Positions 7,364-14,151 of a DNA stretch of 15,717 bases are shown here, in pieces. The stretch covers positions 1 through 15,717 of the forward strand of contig DJEE01000129.1 of assembly GCA_002431805.1 (NCBI GenBank). Direction: 5' to 3'. The notes beneath the pieces were generated by a model that was not told the origin of the DNA, did no database searches, and was given only the letters and a program-made list of their open reading frames with translations. The translations under genes and the position numbers were made by a program. How positions within the stretch are numbered: the first letter of the stretch is position 1; each line of letters begins with the position of its first letter. The DNA is from Eggerthellaceae bacterium UBA5906. GTDB taxonomy: Bacteria > Actinomycetota > Coriobacteriia > Coriobacteriales > Eggerthellaceae.

Positions 7364-7740
7364 GATACACCTTTTTCTACTACAAAATTACGAAGCGCAA
7401 TGCATCCGACGGCAATCATCCAATAGGGCACCCTGGTACGTGCATCCATAGCTTTCATCCTCTCAACCAGATTTTCGCAATGCCGCCCCATAAAGGCACA
7501 TGGCTCGCACTCGTTTCGACAAGGTTCTGCTCATGTTGCGAAAACGACTCCGTGGTTTCGAGGATCTTGCGAATGAAAAAAGGCGTTCCGGAGACAAACG
7601 CCGACCACGACATCCTGCTGCAAGCGACATACGGCAGGAAGCATTCGCACTGGCTCATATATCGCGTTCATTATAGTTGACACGAACTGTTGTTCTATAT
7701 TCTGTTGCTTTGCTGTTACGAAACCAGGTGCAGCGAACAA
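7364..7740. other. 377-bp stretch without a convincing gene
   Basis: Small frames exist on both strands (+ 7480-7680 and - 7455-7658, each about 66 codons) but neither has a ribosome site or a recognised domain, and they overlap each other. GC is lower than in the flanking genes. An ATTATA at 7670-7675 gives TATAAT on the minus strand without a good -35. A TTGACA at 7678-7683 on the plus strand lacks a -10 at proper spacing. The segment may be a decayed gene or an intergenic repeat. Confidence 0.55.
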
Positions 7741-7774
7741 AAAGGCCGCGGTTCGCTGCCGAACCGCGGCCTTT
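7741..7774 (-). terminator. Strong intrinsic terminator after the 7803-8474 gene
   Basis: A perfect 15-bp stem (7741-7755 with 7760-7774, core GGCCGCGGTTCG) closes a 4-nt loop. Read on the minus strand it ends in CCTTTTTGTT, a good U tract, and it lies 29 bp past the stop of the minus-strand gene. The symmetric A and T runs mean it could also stop plus-strand transcripts. Confidence 0.9.
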
Positions 7775-7802
7775 CACTTTGCCTTTGCAGCTGCACGCTT
7801 TT

Positions 7803-8474
7803 CTACAACGTCACCACACGCGAGGTGCCGTCGGCGAACAGCACGTGGGCGGCGGCGGTATCCAACGCGCCGGGGTTGCCCTCTTCAAGCGGAATGCGCA
7901 TGAGCGCCACGCTTTGCGCCGTGATGCCGGAGTTGAACCAGGCACGGGCTCGCTTGAGCACGGCCGGCGTACCTTCGACAGCGGCGCAGTCAGGCGTCAA
8001 CGCCACCTCGATAAGGGCCTTGCCTTCGAACTCGAACTGCATGGATTCGAACGGCACCTCAAGCCCGCCGTTTTTGCGGCGCATGATATTGAAAGCCACC
8101 ATGGTGTTGGAGATCTTCGTGATGATGTTGCCAAGCCAGCGATCCATCATAGAATCCCACAGCTCGCAAGCGGCAGGATTGTCCAGCTCCCAATACGGCT
8201 TGTGCAAGCGGATAGCCACACGCATGCTGCAATGCGGCGGAACGGCCTGAAGCGACGCGGCAAGCAAGGCAGCCTGGTCGACGACGCCTTCTTCATCGGT
8301 TGCCTTCGCCACGCACGCAGCCTGGGTTTGCTCGTCGATTTCCTCCTCATGATAGCTTGCGCGCACAGGCGCAATGTAGAGGTACGAGCGCTTCAACGCC
8401 TGGGTAAGGTCGGAATTCGGATCAAGGCGCGAATCTATGTGTGCCGTCAAAATGGCAGATGGCCTCACGGACAT
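7803..8474 (-). CDS. Hypothetical protein, 223 aa
   Basis: The start is the ATG at 8474: GAGAGG lies 8 nt upstream, whereas the in-frame ATG two codons earlier is only 2 nt from it. A longer frame back to 8549 would begin inside the promoter. The protein is soluble, with no signal peptide, membrane helix or Cys cluster. It seems to be two alpha/beta segments: residues about 8-60 (ILTAHIDSRLDPNSDL, YLYIAPVRASYHEEE) and 85-223, the latter including KPYWELDNPAACELWDSMMDR. I do not recognise the family. It is divergent from the redox accessory operon at 8772 and shares the control region with it, which may hint at co-regulation. It has its own promoter and terminator, so it forms a single-gene unit. 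Confidence 0.85.
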   Translation of the reverse strand: MSVRPSAILTAHIDSRLDPNSDLTQALKRSYLYIAPVRASYHEEEIDEQTQAACVAKATDEEGVVDQAALLAASLQAVPPHCSMRVAIRLHKPYWELDNPAACELWDSMMDRWLGNIITKISNTMVAFNIMRRKNGGLEVPFESMQFEFEGKALIEVALTPDCAAVEGTPAVLKRARAWFNSGITAQSVALMRIPLEEGNPGALDTAAAHVLFADGTSRVVTL

Positions 8475-8520
8475 GTTCATATCCTCTCTTGTCAAACTGC
8501 GCCTTGCAAACCCGCTATCG

Positions 8521-8549
8521 ATTGTGCCGCGCGCCCACCTGCGCGTCAA
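8521..8549 (-). promoter_or_regulatory. Sigma-70-type promoter of the 7803-8474 gene
   Basis: On the minus strand TTGACG (8549-8544) is followed, after exactly 17 nt, by CACAAT (8526-8521). This places the transcript start near 8514 and leaves a leader of about 40 nt before the chosen ATG. Confidence 0.7.
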
Positions 8550-8599
8550 CCGGCGTGCTGTTCGCGTTTTGGATTCAACTGATTACAAAGAGCATCGAT

Positions 8600-8616
8600 G
8601 ATTCCTAACCGGAATC
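8600..8616. promoter_or_regulatory. Palindrome GATTCC-N5-GGAATC, candidate LysR-type operator
   Basis: GATTCC (8600-8605), spacer TAACC, GGAATC (8611-8616). The arms and the spacer length are identical to the core of the palindrome at 5575-5597. It sits directly upstream of the -35 box at 8626, centred about 50 bp before the likely transcript start, which suits an activator. The half-site word GAATCGAG at 8612-8619 is repeated at 8632-8639, 20 bp on and thus on about the same face of the helix. Confidence 0.65.
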
Positions 8617-8625
8617 GAGTTCGCG

Positions 8626-8653
8626 TTGACCGAATCGAGCCGCCTCCCATACT
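8626..8653 (+). promoter_or_regulatory. Promoter of the redox accessory operon
   Basis: TTGACC (8626-8631), 16 nt, CATACT (8648-8653): each hexamer differs from consensus at about one or two positions. The start would be near 8660, giving a leader of about 110 nt before the ATG at 8772. It overlaps the second GAATCGAG word and lies next to the palindrome at 8600. Confidence 0.6.
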
Positions 8654-8700
8654 CGAAAAGCGTAGGAGCGCCGCCCAAACCCACATCGGCAACCTCGCGC

Positions 8701-8749
8701 CGTCTGCGCACATCCAGGGGGGGATTCGCGCACAAGCACAGCGCAGACG
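8701..8749 (+). promoter_or_regulatory. Leader inverted repeat before the accessory operon
   Basis: CGTCTGCGC (8701-8709) and GCGCAGACG (8741-8749) are perfect 9-bp arms around a 31-nt loop, in the untranslated leader between the promoter and the ribosome site of the first gene. It is followed only by CTTTACG, so it is a weak terminator at best. It could be a leader hairpin or a protein site. Confidence 0.4.
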
Positions 8750-8771
8750 CTTTACGACGAAAGAGGGGAAC

Positions 8772-9608
8772 ATGTCCCAAATACCGAACAACCCGGACCT
8801 TGACTCGTTGTACGACGAGTTCAACCTTGAGCAAACCATCGACAGCAAATTCAGCACCGAAGGCATCGACACCGAAAACGGCTCGTGGGTTCCCGACACG
8901 CCCACGCAAACGGCGAAACTGCCGGCGAAAAAGACCGTGCCGGACACGCGCAGCGCCGAGCAGCGCATCGACGACCTCTTCGAGAAGATGGGGCCGCAGC
9001 ACCGCCTGCTTTTGGGCGTTATGGGCGCCTGCGAAGAGCGCAAGCCGTTCGAAGAGGTTGAGAAAACCGTGACCGACCTGCAGCAATTCAACGCATCGGT
9101 GTATTCGCCCGCAAACTTCTGCGGCATGCTGGAAGCCGCCGGCGCCCTGGCGCACGTCACCGAGGACGGCACGCCCTACGACGAGTTCGTGAACGAACCC
9201 GAGCTGATGACCATCGGCGACCAGGAATTCCTCAAACCCCGCCCTGCCCCGAAAAGCTTCTGGGAGACCACGCCGGCAGGCGCGGCGCGGGTGGACGCCT
9301 ACGACCCGCATGCGCAGCTGGCCGCCATCTACGGCGAATTCCCGCAAACGCTGCCTATCTTCAAACGCGTGCTCGCCTTCTTGGCAAACGAGCCCGACGG
9401 CGCGTCGCTTGCCAGGATTTCCGCCATCGTGGACGGCGATCCGCTGGTGCAAAAGCCCCGCTTCTACGCCGGGCACTTCCTTGAGCGCCTGGAGCGCGCC
9501 GACGCCGTGGAATGGCGCGACGCCTGGTGCATCACCGACATCGGGCGCGAATCGCTTGAGCAGATGGCCGACGTGGTGGACCCGGGCCTGCCCGCAGCGC
9601 AGCAGTAG
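8772..9608 (+). CDS. Tandem winged-helix-like protein of unknown role, 278 aa
   Basis: The ATG at 8772 has AAGAGGGG just upstream. The frame runs back to 8598, but that start would lie inside the control region. After an acidic, disordered-looking N-terminus (1-60), two segments look alike: about 63-135 (helices, then YSPANFCGMLEAAGALAHVTEDG) and 182-258 (helices, then PRFYAGHFLERLERADAVEW). Each ends in a helix plus beta-hairpin wing, which suggests two winged-helix units. No family name comes to mind. It opens the + strand operon, 11 bp before the TorD-like gene, so a role in regulating, folding or assembling a redox enzyme is likely but inferred. DNA binding is not shown: such domains also bind proteins. 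Confidence 0.85.
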   Translation: MSQIPNNPDLDSLYDEFNLEQTIDSKFSTEGIDTENGSWVPDTPTQTAKLPAKKTVPDTRSAEQRIDDLFEKMGPQHRLLLGVMGACEERKPFEEVEKTVTDLQQFNASVYSPANFCGMLEAAGALAHVTEDGTPYDEFVNEPELMTIGDQEFLKPRPAPKSFWETTPAGAARVDAYDPHAQLAAIYGEFPQTLPIFKRVLAFLANEPDGASLARISAIVDGDPLVQKPRFYAGHFLERLERADAVEWRDAWCITDIGRESLEQMADVVDPGLPAAQQ

Positions 9609-9619
9609 AGGAGAGCGAA

Positions 9620-10435
9620 ATGAACGAACAGAACGCAACCGTCGCGGCGCAGGCCAGCGCCGCGGAAGACGCCGAAAACGTCAGCCTTACGGAAATGCAC
9701 GACCTGTGCCGCGAATACGCCGATGCGTTCGGCCTGATGGCGCACCTGTGCAACAAGGAAGTCGACCAACCGCTGCTGGACAAGCTCATGGAGACGCTCT
9801 ACCCGCTTTCCAGCGGCAACGAAAACGTCACCCGCTCGAGCCGCCTGATCGCCGGCTGGCTTTCCAAAACCTGGGAGGGTGCGCTTGACGAGCTGCGCGC
9901 CGACTACACGGCGACGTTCATCGGCCACGGATCGGACGGCCACAGCGCCGCTTATCCGTACGAGTCCACGTACACCAGCTCAAAACGCCTGCTCATGCAA
10001 GGGGCACGTACCGAAGTGCTGGCCATCTACCGCAGCCAGGGCTTAGACAAGCAAGACACCTGGCGCAACAGCGAGGACCACATTTCCGCAGAGCTTGAGT
10101 TCATGCAGCGCATGTTCGTGCGTGCGGCCAACGCCTTCAAAATGGGCGACACCGAACACGCCGAGTACTTCCTTACCGTGCTGCGCCGCTTTTTGATCGC
10201 CCACCCACTTTCATGGGTGCCCATGACGGCCGTCGACATGCGCGCCTTCGCAAAAACCGACTTCTATCGGGGGCTCAGCTTCATGCTGGTCGGCTATCTG
10301 CAGCTGGCGAAGCAGATGCTCGACGAGGTGCTGGACATTCACGAAGAGGAAGCGGGCGTTGACGCGGGCGCGTTCGCCGTGGACTTCGGTGCCGACCTGG
10401 ACGCCGTGGGCACCGCCGGCGAAGGCAAGGAGTGA
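9620..10435 (+). CDS. TorD/DmsD-family redox enzyme maturation chaperone
   Basis: The 271-residue, mostly helical, soluble protein begins at an ATG preceded by GAGGAGAG. The TorD-family landmarks are present: AYPYESTYTS at 111-120, EDHISAELEFM at 152-162 and HPLSWVP at 195-201, with a Phe/Leu-rich C-terminal helix. Members bind the Tat signal of a molybdoenzyme, keep it from export until the cofactor is inserted, and help insertion. At 271 residues it is somewhat longer than the usual 200-220, the extra being an Ala-rich N-terminus and an acidic C-terminus. The likely client is the Tat-bearing catalytic subunit at 2517-5432, or the NapG-like ferredoxin in its own operon. The client is inference. 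Confidence 0.93.
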   Translation: MNEQNATVAAQASAAEDAENVSLTEMHDLCREYADAFGLMAHLCNKEVDQPLLDKLMETLYPLSSGNENVTRSSRLIAGWLSKTWEGALDELRADYTATFIGHGSDGHSAAYPYESTYTSSKRLLMQGARTEVLAIYRSQGLDKQDTWRNSEDHISAELEFMQRMFVRAANAFKMGDTEHAEYFLTVLRRFLIAHPLSWVPMTAVDMRAFAKTDFYRGLSFMLVGYLQLAKQMLDEVLDIHEEEAGVDAGAFAVDFGADLDAVGTAGEGKE

Positions 10436-10440
10436 TCCCT

Positions 10441-12330
10441 ATGGCGAACGAGAACGTAGCCGCCCTGCTCATCCGCGGCGATGTCGCAAGCGGCAAAACG
10501 ACCCTGCTGGCGAAGCGAGCGCGCGAGCTGGCTGCAAGCGGCGAAGAAGTGCTGGTGGTTGCGGCGTGCCCTGGCGGCCTGCGCCAGATGCGCGCGCAGC
10601 TGGCCGACCTTCCCGTCGGCGCACACGTGCGTTGCATAGGGGCCACGCAGCTGGCATCCGAGCTGCTGGCGCTGCCCGAGGTGCGTGAGCGCCTGGGCTA
10701 CGCGGCCCGCCTCACCACGCCCGCCGAGGACGCCATGCTGTTCGAGGATATGAAAACGAGCGGCATCAAGCAGCGTCGTCTGCGCGAAATGACGGGCTTT
10801 TTCGAGCGCACGTACAGCGACCTGGGCGAACAGGCCGACGACTTCCCCTACGAGTGGGAAGAAACGGGCATGCTGAACTACCAGCAGGATTACCTGCGCG
10901 CCTACGGCGTGACCACGCTCGACCGGGCCGCCTGCACAGCTGCTCGTTACCTGGAAGCCGATGAGACGCTTGCCGCGCGTGTGGGATATGCGCACGTCCT
11001 GGTGGACGACTACGAGCGCCTGGGGCGCGCCATGCAGCGCTCATGCTGCATGCTGGCCACGAAATCCGTTGCCGCGGCATGCGGGACCGCGCCCGCAACG
11101 CCGGTGAGCTTTCGCTTCCCCAACGAAAACGGGGCGGACGAGTTTTTAGAGCTGTTCGAAAACGCCCAGGTCACGTGCTTGGAAGAAAGCCACGTAAGCA
11201 GCGGGGTATGCGAAGCCCTCAACGCCCTGCGTGCCGATGAGGGGATGGGCCTTGACGCGCTTGCGTGCGCAAAGGACGCCGCCGAGGGCACGGGTGAGCG
11301 CGTGTCGTTCGCAACGCCGGCCGCCGAGTTCGCGGGCATCGCGCGCATCTTGCAAAACGCGCACCGCGCCGGCGTCGCATGGAGCAGCATGGCGGTCAGC
11401 AGCGTAAGCGAGCTGTGGCTTGCCAACACGGCCGCAAACCTGCACCGCACGAGCATACCGCTTGCGTTTGCGCCCGGCGCCAACCCCCTTCCCGTGGGGT
11501 TCAAATCCGAGAAACGCAACGACGCCGCACGCCTTGCCAGCATGCTTGCGCTGGCCGCGAACCCCGACGACGGCATGGCGCTGCGCACCTGGTGCGGCTT
11601 TGGGTCGTACACGGCCAACAGCGCCTGCTTCATGCGTATCCACCGCGCAGCGCTTGATGGCTCCTGCAGCATACGGCGCATCATCGAGGGCATGCGCGCA
11701 GGCGACTACCCCGATATCGCCAAGCTCGGTGACGCCGCCAACGTCATGCGCGCGCTCGACGAGGCAGAATTCGCCCTTGAGCGCCTGAGGGGCTTACGCG
11801 GCAACGAGCTCTTGCAAGCCGCCGCGCAGTTGTCGCAGGTCAACGACGGCGCTCCGGCCGCATCGGTGGTGCGCCTGCTGGCCTGCTCGAATGCGGCGCA
11901 CGGTCTGCAAGGCGACGAGGATGCCGCCGCGGTGCTGGCTCTTCTCAACGCCGCGCTGCTTGCCCCCGTCCCCTCCGCCGAAGACGGCGTGCGCGTCTGC
12001 TCGCCCGAAGCGCTTGTGGGCGAACGCTTCAGCGTGGTGGTGTTCTGCGGCGCAGTGAACGGCATCGTGCCGGTGGCGAAGTTCTTCGACCCCGCCCAGA
12101 CGGAAGACGACAAACGCGACCGCATGCGGCGCAAAGACGACGCGCGTCTGTACGCAGCCTTTTCGCGGGCGAACGACGAGCTGTACGTCACCAGCTTCCA
12201 GGATATCGGCCTTGAACAGGCAGAACGTCTAGGACTTGAAGCCGACCGCATCCGCGCGGAGGGCGACGCGCGCATAGCGACCGTGTCGCCGAGCGTTTTG
12301 ACCAGCGGCATTAACCAGCGCAGCGAATGA
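10441..12330 (+). CDS. Degenerate UvrD/PcrA-like superfamily-1 ATPase
   Basis: The 629-residue protein starts at the ATG at 10441, with AAGGAG 8 nt upstream, inside the end of the TorD-like gene. Walker A is GDVASGKT (13-20) and Walker B is HVLVDDYERLGRA (185-197; UvrD has LVDE). The C-terminal part has VVVFCGAVNGIVP, like motif V, and RLYAAFSRANDELYVTS, like motif VI with its Arg. The motif III Gln signature (GDxxQ) and the NYRS motif are not seen: LEESHVSSG stands at the place of NYRS. The protein is therefore an SF1 helicase relative that may hydrolyse ATP but probably lacks a normal helicase cycle. Finding it in a chaperone and iron-sulfur operon is unusual. AddB-like or another RecB-family NTPase is the alternative label. 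Confidence 0.85.
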   Translation: MANENVAALLIRGDVASGKTTLLAKRARELAASGEEVLVVAACPGGLRQMRAQLADLPVGAHVRCIGATQLASELLALPEVRERLGYAARLTTPAEDAMLFEDMKTSGIKQRRLREMTGFFERTYSDLGEQADDFPYEWEETGMLNYQQDYLRAYGVTTLDRAACTAARYLEADETLAARVGYAHVLVDDYERLGRAMQRSCCMLATKSVAAACGTAPATPVSFRFPNENGADEFLELFENAQVTCLEESHVSSGVCEALNALRADEGMGLDALACAKDAAEGTGERVSFATPAAEFAGIARILQNAHRAGVAWSSMAVSSVSELWLANTAANLHRTSIPLAFAPGANPLPVGFKSEKRNDAARLASMLALAANPDDGMALRTWCGFGSYTANSACFMRIHRAALDGSCSIRRIIEGMRAGDYPDIAKLGDAANVMRALDEAEFALERLRGLRGNELLQAAAQLSQVNDGAPAASVVRLLACSNAAHGLQGDEDAAAVLALLNAALLAPVPSAEDGVRVCSPEALVGERFSVVVFCGAVNGIVPVAKFFDPAQTEDDKRDRMRRKDDARLYAAFSRANDELYVTSFQDIGLEQAERLGLEADRIRAEGDARIATVSPSVLTSGINQRSE

Positions 12331-12341
12331 GGTGAGCGGCC

Positions 12342-13433
12342 ATGATGAAGCCCATCTTGGGGCAGTGGGAGGCCATGGGCAGCACGCTTCTCGGTGTGCA
12401 TCCCGAGCGCTGCATCTGCGTGCGCAACAAAAACGCGCACTGCATGCGCTGCGCCGACGTGTGCACCACCGGCGCCATCGCATTTAACGGCGAAGCGCTT
12501 TCGCTCGATCCCGAGCGCTGCATCGGCTGCGGCACATGCGCCACGGCCTGCCCTACCTGCGCGCTTGAAGCGGCCAATCCCACCGACCGCCAGCTTTCCG
12601 CCGCCTGCGCAGACAAGCTCAAGCGCGCAGGCGGCGCCACGTTGGAGCTGCGCTGTTCGAGCAACGTCGGCAACGCGGAAGGCGCAAACGCGGCCCCCGA
12701 CGTCATGTGCATGGGGCGGCTTGAGGAATCGCTGCTGGTGGAACTGTCGCTGCGCGGCTGTGAAAAGCTGGTGCTGCACACCGGAAACTGCGAGACGTGC
12801 CCGCACCGCCGCGGCGGCGAGCTGGCGCGGCGCGTGGTCGCCTCCGCGAACGGGCTTTTGGCTGCGTTCGGGCGCACCATCGACGTTGCCGTGGACCCGC
12901 GTCGGGATTTCGCCCCCGACCAGGCGTGCAGCCAGTCGCTGCTTGCCACGCGCCGTCCCACGCCACCCGCAGCGCCCGCCCGCTTCGAGCACGTCGATGC
13001 CGCCGGCACGCTTTCGCACCACACGCCAAGCCGCCGCGCGCGCCTGTTCAAGCTTGTCGAGCTGCTGGGGCAACCGCAAACCGCCAGCATCGACACGCGC
13101 CTGTGGGGCGAAGCGGCCATCGACGTGGACGCGTGCAAGTCGTGCCGCATGTGCGCGGTGTTCTGCCCCACCGGTGCGCTGCGGAAAGTCGGCGTGATCG
13201 ACGGGCGGCTCGGCGTGGAGCACCGTCCCGCGCTGTGCGTGCAGTGCCGCCTGTGCGAGAGCGTCTGCCCCGCGCACGCCATCACCGTGAGCAGCCGCGT
13301 TTCGCCGCACAAGTTCGAGGACGGCTACTTCGAGCGCATCGAGATGCGCCCGCTTGACTGGATTCCCAACCGGGCGGACTCCATCTGGCAGAAAACGGCC
13401 CAAGACATCGGGGGGAATTACACGGTGTTCTAG
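12342..13433 (+). CDS. Four-cluster iron-sulfur protein with central FlpD-like Cys domain
   Basis: The 363-residue protein has two ferredoxin-like pairs. The N-terminal pair is C24/C26-C34-C37-C41 (first spacing irregular) and C60-63-66-70. The C-terminal pair is C265-268-271-275 and C299-302-305-309. Between them, residues about 100-190 hold C105, C123 in MCMGRLEESLL, C140, and C150/C153 in GNCETCP. This recalls the MvhD/FrhD (FlpD) domain, which passes electrons between hydrogenase and heterodisulfide-reductase-type partners. There is no Tat signal or membrane helix, so it is cytoplasmic. GAGGTGAG lies before the ATG, 11 bp after the stop of the ATPase gene. It is likely an electron hub feeding the NapGH-like proteins encoded next; the electron donor is unknown. 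Confidence 0.85.
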   Translation: MMKPILGQWEAMGSTLLGVHPERCICVRNKNAHCMRCADVCTTGAIAFNGEALSLDPERCIGCGTCATACPTCALEAANPTDRQLSAACADKLKRAGGATLELRCSSNVGNAEGANAAPDVMCMGRLEESLLVELSLRGCEKLVLHTGNCETCPHRRGGELARRVVASANGLLAAFGRTIDVAVDPRRDFAPDQACSQSLLATRRPTPPAAPARFEHVDAAGTLSHHTPSRRARLFKLVELLGQPQTASIDTRLWGEAAIDVDACKSCRMCAVFCPTGALRKVGVIDGRLGVEHRPALCVQCRLCESVCPAHAITVSSRVSPHKFEDGYFERIEMRPLDWIPNRADSIWQKTAQDIGGNYTVF

Positions 13434-13495
13434 CCCTGGGGAGGGTGAAGAAACGCAACGCAAAGATTGCGAACGCCTACGACGAGAGAAGGATC

Positions 13496-14140
13496 ATGGA
13501 CACGCAACGATCGCAAAAACAGCTATGCGGCATGTCGCGGCGCACGTTCGCCCTGGGGGCGGGCGGCGTTGTCGCATGCATGGGGTTAGGTGCGGGCTTG
13601 AAGGTCACGCCCGCGAACGCCGTGGTGCGCCCTCCAGGCGGGCAGGACGAGGAGCGCTTCTTGGCAGGATGCACTCGCTGCGAAAAATGCGTCGAGGCCT
13701 GCCCCAACGACGCCATCAAACTGTGTCACCTTGAAGACGGCGTGATCAATCTGCGCACACCGCAGATGAACTTCTACAGCAACTACTGCGATTTTTGCCA
13801 GCAGGCAAACGGCGGGCACCCGCTGTGCGTGGCGGCGTGCCCCACCGAATCGCTGGTGCTTGACGCCGGCGCCGATGCGCAAAGCACCGTCATCGGAACG
13901 GCCGAGCTCATCACCAACTGGTGCCTTGCCTACTTGGGGATGGGTTGCCACAAGTGCTACGACGTATGCCCCTGGGACGCCATCGAACTTGATGAGCAGA
14001 ACCGGCCGTACGTGGTCGAGGGCAAATGCAACGGGTGCGGCGCATGCGAGGCAGCGTGCGTTTCCATGACAAACGGGTCGCGCTCGGCGGCGACCGACGC
14101 CACATCGCGCGCCATCGTCGTCAAAGCCGCAACGAACTAG
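13496..14140 (+). CDS. NapG/MauM-like Tat-exported ferredoxin
   Basis: The ATG at 13496 is preceded by GAGAGAAGG. A GTG at 13445 would add 17 residues but has no well-spaced ribosome site. The 214-residue protein opens with a Tat signal (MSRRTF at 13-18, hydrophobic to about 35, ANA before the likely cut near 42). Four [4Fe-4S] motifs follow: C59-62-65-69, C98-101-111-115, C143-151-154-158 and C178-181-184-188. NapG-type proteins act on the outer face of the membrane with a NapH partner, moving electrons from quinol to a periplasmic reductase. The gene is followed after 11 bp by the NapH-like gene, in the order G then H as in nap loci, but no napA is present here. Confidence 0.93.
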   Translation: MDTQRSQKQLCGMSRRTFALGAGGVVACMGLGAGLKVTPANAVVRPPGGQDEERFLAGCTRCEKCVEACPNDAIKLCHLEDGVINLRTPQMNFYSNYCDFCQQANGGHPLCVAACPTESLVLDAGADAQSTVIGTAELITNWCLAYLGMGCHKCYDVCPWDAIELDEQNRPYVVEGKCNGCGACEAACVSMTNGSRSAATDATSRAIVVKAATN

Positions 14141-14151
14141 GAGGGGCGGAC

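Noticed and set aside
8475..8549. Longer N-terminus for the 223-aa minus-strand protein
   Set aside because: The extension covers the -10 and -35 boxes found for this gene, and a ribosome site stands before the internal ATG at 8474.
11706..13463. A 585-codon minus-strand frame across the ATPase and Fe-S genes
   Set aside because: It spans the boundary of two well-supported + strand genes and has low-complexity composition without motifs; it is a codon-bias shadow.
14026..14151. Extended N-terminus of the NapH-like protein
   Set aside because: It would overlap the NapG-like coding region by over 100 bp; the GTG at 14152 has a GAGGGG site and a normal membrane-protein start.
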